Origin: JAAXKN01 sp050259615
GTDB taxonomy: Bacteria > Bacteroidota > Ignavibacteria > Ignavibacteriales > SURF-24
Length of the DNA stretch: 22,182 bases
Direction of reading: 5' to 3'
NCBI GenBank assembly: GCA_050259615.1
Contig: JBLNAZ010000055.1
Span: forward strand, 1 to 22,182
The translations under genes and the position numbers were made by a program. Below, piece after piece: positions 1 to 7,371 of this stretch (the first letter of the stretch is position 1; every line of letters begins with the position of its first letter). Below the pieces are notes generated by a model. That model made no database searches. It was not told the origin of the DNA and worked only from the letters and a program-made list of their open reading frames with translations.

Positions 1-111
1 TGTTAAACAAACACAGGTATTCAAATTCCGGACTCCTTTTTTATTCAAATATTTAATACATTTGAAGCGCCTGAAGAATAAAGAATTGATAAAAAGGATT
101 ATAGTAACAAA

Positions 112-876
112 ATGATTTTACCCGGCAATATCGGCAGGGATTTCAAGGAGAAGTTGGCGTTAAAATACAGCGCCATCGGACTGTATCGCGATAATAATAA
201 ACCGCAGGATGCATTGGAATTGAAAAAGCCCGGACAGGGATGCATAATGCCTTTTATACTTCAAAGTGCAAAAGGCAGGACTTATGCCTTCAGCCAGAAC
301 ACCATGGGATTTCCTTGTTCTGCTTTTTACTTCGGCTACAGGGACTGGATATTTCCGGGTATAGAATACTTTCTTTCATCAGGACCTTTTCCGGGAAGAG
401 AATGTGAGAAGTTTGTAAAAACTCCGGAACTTACAAAGAAGTACCTTGAAGACTTAAGGATGGACGAGAAATCTGAAGGATATACAATATTAAAGCCTCT
501 TGAGAATTTTACTGAAAATGAAGTGCCTGAAGTTGTAATCTTCTTTGCAAATGCAGACCAGATAAGCGCGCTCGTTTTTCTTGCCTACTATGATGCCCCT
601 GAAAAAACAGACCGTGTTGTTACAAGGTTTGCCTCTGCATGTGCCTCAACGGTTATGATGCCGCTCCAGTATGGTTTGAAGAATGAGGATAAAGCTGTCT
701 GGGGAATGCACGACATTTCGGCGCGCGCAAGGCTGCCGAAGGATCTTATGACATTTTCTCTGCCTTTTAACTTCCTAAAAAAGATCTATGAGAACCTGAA
801 TGAAACATTCCTTACAACTCACCAGTGGGAAGTAATTCGTCAGAGAATAATAAAAGAGGATGTGCAGGAAGGATAA
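112..876 (+). CDS. DUF169 family protein
   Basis: A 254-residue soluble protein that I place in the DUF169 family, whose biochemical role is not established. The recognisable parts are the Cys-containing N-terminal half (Cys44 in 'GQGC', Cys69 in 'GFPCSAFYFGY', Cys98 in 'GRECEKF'), the central 'EVVIFFANADQISALV' strand region, and the C-terminal 'DISARARLPKDLMTFSLP' segment, which is the most family-typical stretch. There is no signal peptide or membrane segment, so it should be cytoplasmic. The conserved cysteines could bind a metal or cofactor, but that is inference. The ATG at 112 follows AAGGA at 94-98 with a long 13-base spacer, so translation may be modest. It stands alone on its strand, with a terminator hairpin about 55 bases after the stop. 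Family assignment is fairly sure; function is unknown. Confidence 0.8.
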   Translation: MILPGNIGRDFKEKLALKYSAIGLYRDNNKPQDALELKKPGQGCIMPFILQSAKGRTYAFSQNTMGFPCSAFYFGYRDWIFPGIEYFLSSGPFPGRECEKFVKTPELTKKYLEDLRMDEKSEGYTILKPLENFTENEVPEVVIFFANADQISALVFLAYYDAPEKTDRVVTRFASACASTVMMPLQYGLKNEDKAVWGMHDISARARLPKDLMTFSLPFNFLKKIYENLNETFLTTHQWEVIRQRIIKEDVQEG

Positions 877-930
877 TACCACTGTCATTAAATATAAATC
901 CGGCAGGCGGTTTTTGTGTCCGGAAATAAT

Positions 931-959
931 AAAGCCCAAAATCCAGAGATTTGGGCTTT
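931..959. terminator. Bidirectional-type hairpin between convergent genes
   Basis: A perfect 10-bp stem, AAAGCCCAAA (931-940) with TTTGGGCTTT (950-959), and a 9-base loop. Short A and T runs are part of the stem arms, so it can act in both directions. It sits between the rightward DUF169 gene (stop 876) and the leftward acyltransferase gene (stop 992). Confidence 0.75.
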
Positions 960-991
960 TCGTTAAATGCTATTTGATGGTAAACTTCTTG

Positions 992-2167
992 TCAGTTATT
1001 TACTGTTTCCATCTCTGCAATGAATTGCTTTTGTGCTGTGTACCGCCTGGTGAGCCATTTTCTTACTGGTACGTCGTATAGTTTAAAGCTGCCATAAGCA
1101 ATTACAACTGCTGAAACTAACAGGAGTATTCCAGCCGGCCAGGCATTTTTTAACGGAACATTATTATCAATGGCCCATGCCGTGAAAATATATATCAGGG
1201 GATAGTGAGTAATGTAAATGGGATAAGATATGTCCCCGAAAAAACTGCAGGCCTTTGACATATACTTACCTTTAATTTCTCCGCTTGCGCCCATATAGAC
1301 AATCAAAGGAAAGATGACAATAATGGATAATGAATCATAGATTCCGTTCATCCACAGGTTTTCACTTCCCCCTACTCTTGGAAACGAAAGAACTAATACT
1401 ACCATTAAGCTGCACCAGATAAATGCATGTTTAATCCGCCCTGGCCTTGCAACTCTGGATAGAAGTAGTCCGGCAAAAAACGGATAAAGCAGGCGTGTCA
1501 GGCCGATTCTAAATTGCGCCGGTTCAATGGACCATCCGCCAATTACGTCGCCATTGGGACTTGTAACAGCAAGTTGCATGGTTGCACATGCGGCCACAAT
1601 TACAAGGAAAGTAAGTACCCTGTTTGAGAACTTCCTGATGAAAAGGGCATAGAGGACATTTGCCGCATATTCAAAGAAAAGCGACCACGCCGGCCCGTTA
1701 AGCGGATGCATTTCACCCCAGCCCCTGATATCCATTGATGCTGGTACAGGAAGCAGTGTAAATCCTATGAACATTACAAGCAGCATTTCCCACAATGGTA
1801 CTCCGCTGATTCCGGGAAAAAGTATTGGAGAGGCGCTGAAATAAAACCCTATTGCCCCGATAATCATTCCGACAATTATCATCGGGTGAAGTCTTATCAG
1901 CCGGCGCTTAAAGAAGTCTCTTAAGGTCATTTTATTCCATCTGTCGTCGTAAGCATAACCTATAACAAAACCGGAGAGGACAAAGAAAAAATCCACAGCA
2001 AGATATCCGTGGTTAATTATCTGCTTCAGGTGATTGCCACCGGAAAATGTTTCAAAAATATGAAAGATTACAACCATTATTGCGGCTATTCCCCTCAGTC
2101 CGTCAAGTATCTGGTAATGGCTTTTGGAATCTGAGAAAGCAGTGTTTTTTGCATTTGAAGAATTCAT
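992..2167 (-). CDS. Acyltransferase family 3 (OafA/NolL-type) membrane protein
   Basis: A 391-residue integral membrane protein of the acyltransferase-3 family. These enzymes move acetyl or other acyl groups from the cytoplasmic side onto sugars of surface polysaccharides, lipopolysaccharide or peptidoglycan. Hallmarks seen: the N-terminal 'ILDGLRGIAAIMVVIFHIF' containing the conserved histidine (His36), 'VDFFFVLSGFVIGYAY', and the Arg/His-rich cytoplasmic loop 'KRRLIRLHP'. About ten hydrophobic segments follow to the C-terminus. There is no fused C-terminal SGNH domain; the length is that of the plain membrane unit. No sugar-biosynthesis genes are adjacent, so the acceptor cannot be named. 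RsgA is 141 bases upstream on the same strand. The start ATG (2165-2167) has no clear Shine-Dalgarno sequence. Family is certain; substrate unknown. Confidence 0.9.
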   Translation of the reverse strand: MNSSNAKNTAFSDSKSHYQILDGLRGIAAIMVVIFHIFETFSGGNHLKQIINHGYLAVDFFFVLSGFVIGYAYDDRWNKMTLRDFFKRRLIRLHPMIIVGMIIGAIGFYFSASPILFPGISGVPLWEMLLVMFIGFTLLPVPASMDIRGWGEMHPLNGPAWSLFFEYAANVLYALFIRKFSNRVLTFLVIVAACATMQLAVTSPNGDVIGGWSIEPAQFRIGLTRLLYPFFAGLLLSRVARPGRIKHAFIWCSLMVVLVLSFPRVGGSENLWMNGIYDSLSIIVIFPLIVYMGASGEIKGKYMSKACSFFGDISYPIYITHYPLIYIFTAWAIDNNVPLKNAWPAGILLLVSAVVIAYGSFKLYDVPVRKWLTRRYTAQKQFIAEMETVNN

Positions 2168-2308
2168 GAGCTTTTTGGGATTTTTGAGTAAAAGACAATT
2201 AAAGAAGAATTGGTAATTCCTGCTTCAAAAATAAGGGAAAATAAAGATATAGCAATGGCATCAGGATTCTAAGTATAATTTTTCAATTTGCACAGGCTGC
2301 ATCTCTTT

Positions 2309-3373
2309 TTACTTCTTTGGATGGTCTTTCAGAATAGACTTTACCATTTTCCCGAATTCCTTGTCCTTCCTGCGTTTTTCCACATAGGACATCTGATTAA
2401 AACTGGATTCCTTCATCAGCTTAATATAGCTGTTATAGCGCTCCTGGCTCAGTTTTCCGTTTTCAACAGCTTCAAGTAAAGCACAGCCTTCTTCCTTAAT
2501 ATGAGTGCAGTCCCTGAACCGGCATTGCTTAGTCAGTGCGGCAGCATCTGAAAAGCTTTCATCAATTGCATGTTCCTCGCTTATTATTCCAAGCTCTCTC
2601 ATCCCGGGTGTATCTATAAGCATAGCCCCGTTATCAAGAAAGATCAGTTCACGGCGCGTTGTTGTATGGCGGCCTCTCTGGTCACTATTCCGGACCGGTT
2701 GTGTTTCGAATACCTGGCTATGGATAAGATTATTAAGAAGGGTGGTCTTTCCAACTCCGGAGGACCCCACGAGGCAATATGTTTTACCGGCTGTAAAGAG
2801 CTCTCTTACTTTTTCAAGCTCATGATCATTCTGATTGCTGAAAGCAATAACCTTCAGGTCGGGAAAAAGGTTGTGAATTTCTGCTATTTTGTTTTCAATT
2901 TCTTCTTTACTAAGAAGATCGCTTTTACTTAAAAGCAGAAGCGGTTCAATATTCCCCTCTATTATCATAACTAAATAACGTTCGAGGCGCCTTATATTAT
3001 AATCCCCGCCAAGTGCCTGGACAACCATTGCAGTATTTATATTAGAAGCAATAAGCTGGAAGTCAACTTTCTTTCCGGGCATTTTTCTCTTCAGAACAGA
3101 CTTTCTGGGCAGGAGGTCGTGAATAACTGCAAAACTATTGTCATTAAATATCTGGGCATATACAAAGTCGCCTGTTGTGGGGTAATCGAGCGGAGAATCG
3201 GCATCGAATAGAAATTTACCCGTCAGCTCGGCGAATATTTCATTTCCGCTGGTTGTAATGATGCAGCTGTTCTTATTTACTGCAATTACTCTTGCAATGC
3301 TGAACTGATTAAATTTTTCAGGATCTGTTTTCTCTTTGAAAAATTCGTCGAAGCCAAGTTGTTCTAAATTCAT
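2309..3373 (-). CDS. rsgA: Ribosome small subunit-dependent GTPase RsgA
   Basis: RsgA (YjeQ/EngC) is a circularly permuted GTPase that acts late in 30S subunit maturation, helping release assembly factors and checking the decoding centre. This 354-residue copy has every expected part in order: an N-terminal OB fold (about 23-90), the G4 motif first ('SKSD', 149-152), then the P-loop G1 'GSSGVGKT' (203-210), a switch region 'GRHTTT' (234-239), G3 'DTPG' (254-257), and a C-terminal zinc finger with Cys284, Cys289, His291 and Cys297. The G4-G1-G3 order is the signature of the permuted family. Length is normal. The start ATG (3371-3373) has a GGGAG-type ribosome site about ten bases upstream. The gene lies between an unrelated small conserved protein and an acyltransferase, with gaps of 126 and 141 bases, so co-transcription is uncertain. 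Confidence 0.96.
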   Translation of the reverse strand: MNLEQLGFDEFFKEKTDPEKFNQFSIARVIAVNKNSCIITTSGNEIFAELTGKFLFDADSPLDYPTTGDFVYAQIFNDNSFAVIHDLLPRKSVLKRKMPGKKVDFQLIASNINTAMVVQALGGDYNIRRLERYLVMIIEGNIEPLLLLSKSDLLSKEEIENKIAEIHNLFPDLKVIAFSNQNDHELEKVRELFTAGKTYCLVGSSGVGKTTLLNNLIHSQVFETQPVRNSDQRGRHTTTRRELIFLDNGAMLIDTPGMRELGIISEEHAIDESFSDAAALTKQCRFRDCTHIKEEGCALLEAVENGKLSQERYNSYIKLMKESSFNQMSYVEKRRKDKEFGKMVKSILKDHPKK

Positions 3374-3499
3374 TTTGTATTTACTCCCTGCAGTTATATG
3401 GCAGTTTATTATTGTGCCCGGCAGAACAATTACAAAATAATAAAACGTACAGATAAAAAGAAATGAATTGCCTGTCTGAATCTTAATGTTCAGGGGTGA

Positions 3500-3844
3500 T
3501 TACCGCTTCAGGATCCTGGTCGGATGGCTTAGTTTAAAGTCTGTGCTCTCAACGGCCTTGGCTGGATTCAGAACTCCGGCAAGCTTCCCTTTGTAGCCCT
3601 TTGTATAGCTTCTGACCCTTGCATCAAATTGAATTTTATCGCCTGCTTTTAGATTCAGCTTCTCAAAACCTTTTGTCAGATTGAACCACAGGTGATCCGT
3701 AATAAACTTGCCGGAAATATCATGGATGCCTTTAAGCAGAACCGTTTCTTCTGTTCCTTTGTAACCGCTTTTTACACCAAGGCGGACGAACTCCCCATAA
3801 AATGTCTGGCGTTCACCGTCAATGGCTTTTAATCTGCCTCTCAT
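3500..3844 (-). CDS. Conserved protein of unknown function, beta-rich, possibly OB-fold-like
   Basis: A 114-residue basic protein without signal peptide or membrane segment. It is rich in alternating hydrophobic strands and has well-ordered motifs: 'ERQTFYGEFVRLGVKSGYKG' near the start, 'ITDHLWFNLTKGF' in the middle, 'GDKIQFDARVRSYTKGYKGK', and a basic tail ending 'RILKR'. The strand pattern and 'L.AGDKIQFDARV' resemble a small beta-barrel, possibly nucleic-acid binding; this is inference. Similar small proteins occur, to my recollection, in phage and conjugative-element gene sets of other phyla, but no mobile-element genes are near here. The start ATG (3842-3844) is preceded closely by GAGAGG, an unusually short spacer. 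It is divergent from the RRM protein gene and 126 bases upstream of rsgA on the same strand. Real gene likely; function not assigned. Confidence 0.7.
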   Translation of the reverse strand: MRGRLKAIDGERQTFYGEFVRLGVKSGYKGTEETVLLKGIHDISGKFITDHLWFNLTKGFEKLNLKAGDKIQFDARVRSYTKGYKGKLAGVLNPAKAVESTDFKLSHPTRILKR

Positions 3845-4136
3845 ATCCTCTCAGCTTCAAAATGTTTAATTTGTTTTGCACAAAATAAAGTATACCTGTT
3901 ACAAAGATAGAAATATCTTTAGTCAAAATTTGAAATTTATTCAGATTCAAGGAATTAACCCTGTTTCTCTGCTTCGGGCTTTTTATTAAGTCCCGAAAGA
4001 CAGGAAATAGACGGATATATTGAAAATATAGCGGGCATTTCGGATGGATTTATACATTGGATTTATGTTAAAGTAATCGTACATTTAAGAACCGGAAATA
4101 AACCGGAATAAGTCATATTTATAAAAGGGTTCTATT
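3845..4136 (+). promoter_or_regulatory. Divergent intergenic region with structured leader of the RRM gene
   Basis: This 292-base region separates two divergent genes and should hold promoters for both. It contains an extended imperfect hairpin at 3961-4010: an outer 7-bp stem (3961-3967 with 4004-4010), a 3-bp continuation (3969-3971 with 4001-4003) and an inner 6-bp stem TTCGGG (3973-3978) with CCCGAA (3992-3997). A short direct repeat, AACCGGAAATA then AACCGGAATA, lies at 4090-4110 just before the ribosome site. AAAGGG at 4124-4129 stands 7 bases before the GTG start. I could not identify promoter boxes with confidence. Confidence 0.4.
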
Positions 4137-4388
4137 GTGAGTACAAAGTTATTTGTCGGTTCGTTACCTTGGTCAATTAATGACCAGTCTTTACAGGAAA
4201 CATTTGAGAAATACGGAACGGTTGTTTCTTCAAAAGTTATAATGGACCGTGAGACCGGAAGGTCAAAAGGATTTGCTTTCGTTGAAATGGAAAGTTCTGA
4301 CGAAGCAAAAGATGCAATTCTTGCATTAAACAATTCGGAATTAAATGGAAGAAATATTGTAGTTAATGAAGCGAAAGCACGTAACTAA
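4137..4388 (+). CDS. Small RNA-binding protein with a single RRM domain
   Basis: An 83-residue protein that is almost entirely one RNA recognition motif. RNP2 is 'LFVGSL' (residues 5-10) and RNP1 is 'KGFAFVEM' (44-51) with the aromatic positions intact, so it should bind single-stranded RNA. It lacks the glycine-rich tail of many plant and some cyanobacterial relatives and ends in 'NEAKARN'. Bacterial RRM proteins of this size are common in Bacteroidota and cyanobacteria, where some are cold-induced or act in post-transcriptional control; the role here is not shown. The start is GTG (4137-4139): it lies 7 bases after AAAGGG, and no ATG exists before RNP2. It is a single-gene unit with a structured leader upstream and its own terminator downstream. 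Confidence 0.92.
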   Translation: MSTKLFVGSLPWSINDQSLQETFEKYGTVVSSKVIMDRETGRSKGFAFVEMESSDEAKDAILALNNSELNGRNIVVNEAKARN

Positions 4389-4412
4389 GTATTTGTGTTA
4401 ATTTTATTTCGT

Positions 4413-4440
4413 AAAGCGCTTTTTTAAGGCGCTTTTTTTT
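4413..4440 (+). terminator. Rho-independent terminator of the RRM gene
   Basis: AAAGCGC (4413-4419) pairs with GCGCTTT (4429-4435) and the T run continues to 4440. The inner bases can extend the stem by weak pairs. It begins 25 bases after the RRM stop codon. Confidence 0.85.
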
Positions 4441-4454
4441 TGCTTTTAGGGCAG

Positions 4455-4490
4455 AAAAAAAGCGGGGTGTACCTTATGGCACACCTCGCT
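4455..4490 (-). terminator. Rho-independent terminator of the chemoreceptor gene
   Basis: A 10-bp stem with one G-T pair, AGCGGGGTGT (4461-4470) with ACACCTCGCT (4481-4490), and a 10-base loop. The A run at 4455-4461 becomes a U run on the minus-strand transcript. It lies about 105 bases past the stop of the chemotaxis gene at 4596. Confidence 0.85.
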
Positions 4491-4595
4491 ATTGAATTTT
4501 GTAATCTAAGCTTTGCAGTTCCGGGGGCTCCGGTACCTTAAGCTCCTTTCGGAATTAAAGTGCATGAACACCCGGGCTTTCAGCTCTTTTCTAGC

Positions 4596-6602
4596 CTATT
4601 TACCTGCAAGCATTTTACTGTCTTTTACACCAAATCTGTTTGCAGAATGCCTGTCGGCATCTTCACTCAGCTTAAATCTGCTTACAAGTTCCTGAAGGTT
4701 TACAGTAAGCCTGTTCAAATCTTCAGCTGCCCTGGCAATCTGTTCAGTTCCCGATTCTGACTGCTGCGTTACCGAGGAAATGCCATCTATGTTCTTTGAA
4801 ATCTCCTCTGCCGCGCTTGACTCTTCCTCGCTTGCAGCGGCTACCTGGCTGACAATGTCTGAAACATTCTGATTTACTTCAAGTATTTTGTTAAGTGATA
4901 AAGCTACATCTTCTGTGAGTTTCATGCCTTCTTCAACTGCAGCACCGGCTTCATTCATTGATTTGTCAGCTTCCTTGGCTTCATTCTGAATTGCTTTAAT
5001 CGTGTCGGCAATTTCCTTTGTCGCCTTGGTCGTGCGCTCGGCAAGTTTGCGTACCTCATCGGCAACCACAGCAAAGCCTCTGCCCTGTTCGCCGGCACGT
5101 GCAGCCTCAATTGCTGCATTAAGTGCAAGAAGGTTTGTCTGGTCTGCAATGTCGTCAATTACCTGTGCTATCTCGCCGATCTGATCTGTCTTTCTGGCAA
5201 GTGAAGTGATCTTATCGCCGGTAACTTTTGTAGACTCGACTATTCTCAGCATACCTTTTTTGGTATGTTCAACTTTCTTTGCTCCTTCTTTTGCATTGTC
5301 GCTTGCAAGGCGCGAATTCTCAGCTGCTTTTGCTGAATATTCTGTGCTTTCAAGTATGGTCTTTGTCATTTGTTCAACTGCTCCAGCAACGTCGTTTGTC
5401 TGCTGCGACTGCTCGTGGGCTCCCGCTGCCATCTGTTCGCTGGAACTGGAAATTTCACTTGCGGCACTGGCTGTTGCCGAAATAGCCTCATTGACATCCA
5501 TGAGTATATTGCTTAATGAACCGGCCACAGAATTAATGCTATTCTTAATCAGCTGGTGATCTCCGTTATAAGTACTGTGAATTCTTACTGTAAGATCTCC
5601 TGTTGCCATCTTCTCAAGAGCATCAACTCCTTCCTTTATTGGCAGAATTACTGCGTCGAGTGTGTCATTCATACCCTGGACTATTTCCCTGTAACCGCCA
5701 TTGTATGCCTTGGCATTCCCTCGTTCAGATAATCTCCCCTCCGAGGCCGATTTTGTAAGCGAAGCCACTTCGTTTATAAGAGAACGCAATGTTTCAATTA
5801 CCTTATTCATACTCTTGGAGAGAATATCGTTATCTGATTTTACAGTGGCTGCCGTTTGGAGATTACCGTCTGAGATAAGTCCTGCAACATTACTCTGTTC
5901 CTTTATTGAATCTACAATCGATACGAATGATCTTTCAAGCATTCCGATCTCATCTTTGCGGTCCAGTTCAATTGTTACAGCAACATCTCCAACTGAGAGT
6001 TTGTCTGCAATTGTCTTAAGAGACCGGATTGGATTATATATCACTCTGGTAAAGAAAACCTGCATGCTCCCAAGTCCAAGCAGGAATATTACAAGGCTGA
6101 TTAAAAAGGATGTTATTCTGCTTGAATCAACAGATGAGAGGATCTCGGATTTACTTAAGCCAATGACGACGCTGCCGATGGCTTCATTATTCGAGCGGAT
6201 TGTGTAGATTTCAAGCTGTATATCATCATCTGAATACGAGAGTGACTTCTGTGAAATCATCTCACCTACTTTTGAGGAATATTTTGTGTATTTGCTATCG
6301 TTGAAAGAAGCGAATTTAGATCCGTCTTTCTTTAATACCATTGCAAATTCAACATCACTCATCTCCTTGAAGGCCTCAAGAAGAGTAGATACTGAAGATG
6401 ACTCATCAAAGAGCAAACCAGCCGCAGAAGTTTTGGCTACCATTTTTGCCATCACCTGGGCTTTAGCTTTCTGAGACAGGTTCATTTCAGATTTCTGATT
6501 CAAAGGGAAATAAAAGAAGAGGAAAACCCCTACCATGAAGAAACTGATCCCCATGATCAAGCCAAACTTCTGCCTTATGCCCATAGAATTAATGTTTTTC
6601 AT
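4596..6602 (-). CDS. Methyl-accepting chemotaxis protein
   Basis: A 668-residue transmembrane chemoreceptor that would signal to a CheA/CheW array. In order: transmembrane segment 1 (about 13-33), a periplasmic sensor region of about 128 residues (34-161) of no family I can name, transmembrane segment 2 (about 162-183), a HAMP domain (184-236), a stretch with further HAMP-like repeats (about 237-345; note 'MATGDLTVRI'), and a long helical signalling domain. The signalling tip is well conserved ('DQTNLLALNAAIEAARAGE', 'GRGFAVVADEVRKLAERT', about 487-524). There is no C-terminal CheR/CheB tether pentapeptide. Start ATG is at 6600-6602. The gene follows the YfiR-like gene and the TonB receptor on the same strand, but a strong hairpin at 6665-6689 separates it from them, so it probably has its own promoter. 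No che genes lie in the window. Confidence 0.95.
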   Translation of the reverse strand: MKNINSMGIRQKFGLIMGISFFMVGVFLFFYFPLNQKSEMNLSQKAKAQVMAKMVAKTSAAGLLFDESSSVSTLLEAFKEMSDVEFAMVLKKDGSKFASFNDSKYTKYSSKVGEMISQKSLSYSDDDIQLEIYTIRSNNEAIGSVVIGLSKSEILSSVDSSRITSFLISLVIFLLGLGSMQVFFTRVIYNPIRSLKTIADKLSVGDVAVTIELDRKDEIGMLERSFVSIVDSIKEQSNVAGLISDGNLQTAATVKSDNDILSKSMNKVIETLRSLINEVASLTKSASEGRLSERGNAKAYNGGYREIVQGMNDTLDAVILPIKEGVDALEKMATGDLTVRIHSTYNGDHQLIKNSINSVAGSLSNILMDVNEAISATASAASEISSSSEQMAAGAHEQSQQTNDVAGAVEQMTKTILESTEYSAKAAENSRLASDNAKEGAKKVEHTKKGMLRIVESTKVTGDKITSLARKTDQIGEIAQVIDDIADQTNLLALNAAIEAARAGEQGRGFAVVADEVRKLAERTTKATKEIADTIKAIQNEAKEADKSMNEAGAAVEEGMKLTEDVALSLNKILEVNQNVSDIVSQVAAASEEESSAAEEISKNIDGISSVTQQSESGTEQIARAAEDLNRLTVNLQELVSRFKLSEDADRHSANRFGVKDSKMLAGK

Positions 6603-6664
6603 GTTCTTTATCCGTCAGTATTTTTACTTACAAATTGCACTTTCTCTTTTTTTTATAATTGCAA

Positions 6665-6689
6665 AACCTGTTTCGGCACGAAACAGGTT
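6665..6689 (-). terminator. Terminator hairpin between YfiR-like gene and chemoreceptor
   Basis: A perfect 11-bp stem, AACCTGTTTCG (6665-6675) with CGAAACAGGTT (6679-6689), and a 3-base loop. On the minus strand it is followed by a short U run and then an A/T-rich stretch. It begins 46 bases after the stop of the YfiR-like gene and leaves only about 60 bases before the chemoreceptor start. Confidence 0.75.
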
Positions 6690-6735
6690 GTATAGAAATG
6701 TCAGAAGAAATCGTTTAATCAATATTCCAAATCCT

Positions 6736-7248
6736 TTACTGGATCACCCTGGCAATCTGCAGCAGGTCGGCCGAGACTTCCTGGCCTTCGGCTTTGAGCT
6801 GCCCCATATTAATTATAATCTTTGGCTTTCCACCCTCTATACCTATGCCTATGGCAGCCTTTCCATCATTCACATATGATGCAACTCCTGTAATTGAAAG
6901 TACCCCTTTTTGTGCCGATTGCTGCTTTGTAGATCCAACGCCAGGCATTAAATAGATCACCGATGCTCCGGAGGGAACCTGATTGCCTTTTACTGATCTT
7001 GCATTTACTCCGGCTGCCTTGAAATCTGAAACTATTGCATCGCCCGATCCGTCTCCTGCCAGTACCACAACTTCTATGTTCCCTTTGCTCCTTAGTGTCT
7101 TGTCAAATGCAAAGATCTTCTTGAATAGTGCAGCCTGCAGGTTCCCGGGTACAGACATATCCTGTGCAAAAATGTTCGATGCCGCAGCAATAATAAAACA
7201 TGCAACAAACAGAATTACTTTCCTTTTTTGAAAAGGTATATTTTTCAT
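6736..7248 (-). CDS. YfiR/DUF4154-like periplasmic protein
   Basis: A 170-residue exported protein. Residues 1-28 form a signal peptide (basic start, hydrophobic 'VILFVACFIIAAASNIFA', cleavage before QD). The mature part follows the YfiR (DUF4154) pattern: an N-terminal 'LQAALFKKIFAFD' helix, a 'VVLAGDG' strand, 'ASVIYLMPG', and the family-typical end 'KPKIIINMGQLKAEGQEVSA' plus 'DLLQIARVI'. YfiR of Pseudomonas represses an inner-membrane diguanylate cyclase from the periplasm and is controlled by an outer-membrane partner and redox state. This copy has no cysteine in the mature protein, so disulfide control is not available to it. It lies between a TonB receptor (upstream) and a chemoreceptor (downstream), with no diguanylate cyclase in view. 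The start ATG is preceded by AGGAAG at a good distance. Fold assignment fairly confident; partner unknown. Confidence 0.75.
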   Translation of the reverse strand: MKNIPFQKRKVILFVACFIIAAASNIFAQDMSVPGNLQAALFKKIFAFDKTLRSKGNIEVVVLAGDGSGDAIVSDFKAAGVNARSVKGNQVPSGASVIYLMPGVGSTKQQSAQKGVLSITGVASYVNDGKAAIGIGIEGGKPKIIINMGQLKAEGQEVSADLLQIARVIQ

Positions 7249-7328
7249 CTTAACGCTTCCTGCTTAAATTTATATGTTGATTGATGAATTCTTTTAATAT
7301 TAAATAGTTGGATCTGTTATATTCAATC

Positions 7329-7357
7329 TAATCCCGGAAAATACTTCTCCGGGATTA
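7329..7357 (-). terminator. Hairpin after the TonB receptor gene
   Basis: A perfect 10-bp stem, TAATCCCGGA (7329-7338) with TCCGGGATTA (7348-7357), and a 9-base loop, 15 bases beyond the receptor stop. The U run after it on the minus strand is weak, so it may be a leaky terminator or an mRNA 3'-end stabiliser inside a TonB receptor / YfiR transcript. Confidence 0.6.
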
Positions 7358-7371
7358 GTGCATTGCATGAA

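Noticed and set aside
860..1081. A 73-codon plus-strand frame after the DUF169 gene.
   Set aside because: It overlaps the DUF169 3' end, runs through the terminator hairpin and into the end of the opposite-strand acyltransferase gene.
5206..5559. Open frame of 117 codons on the plus strand inside the chemoreceptor gene.
   Set aside because: It is antisense to the conserved MCP signalling domain and has low-complexity Ser/Ala/Leu composition typical of a shadow frame.
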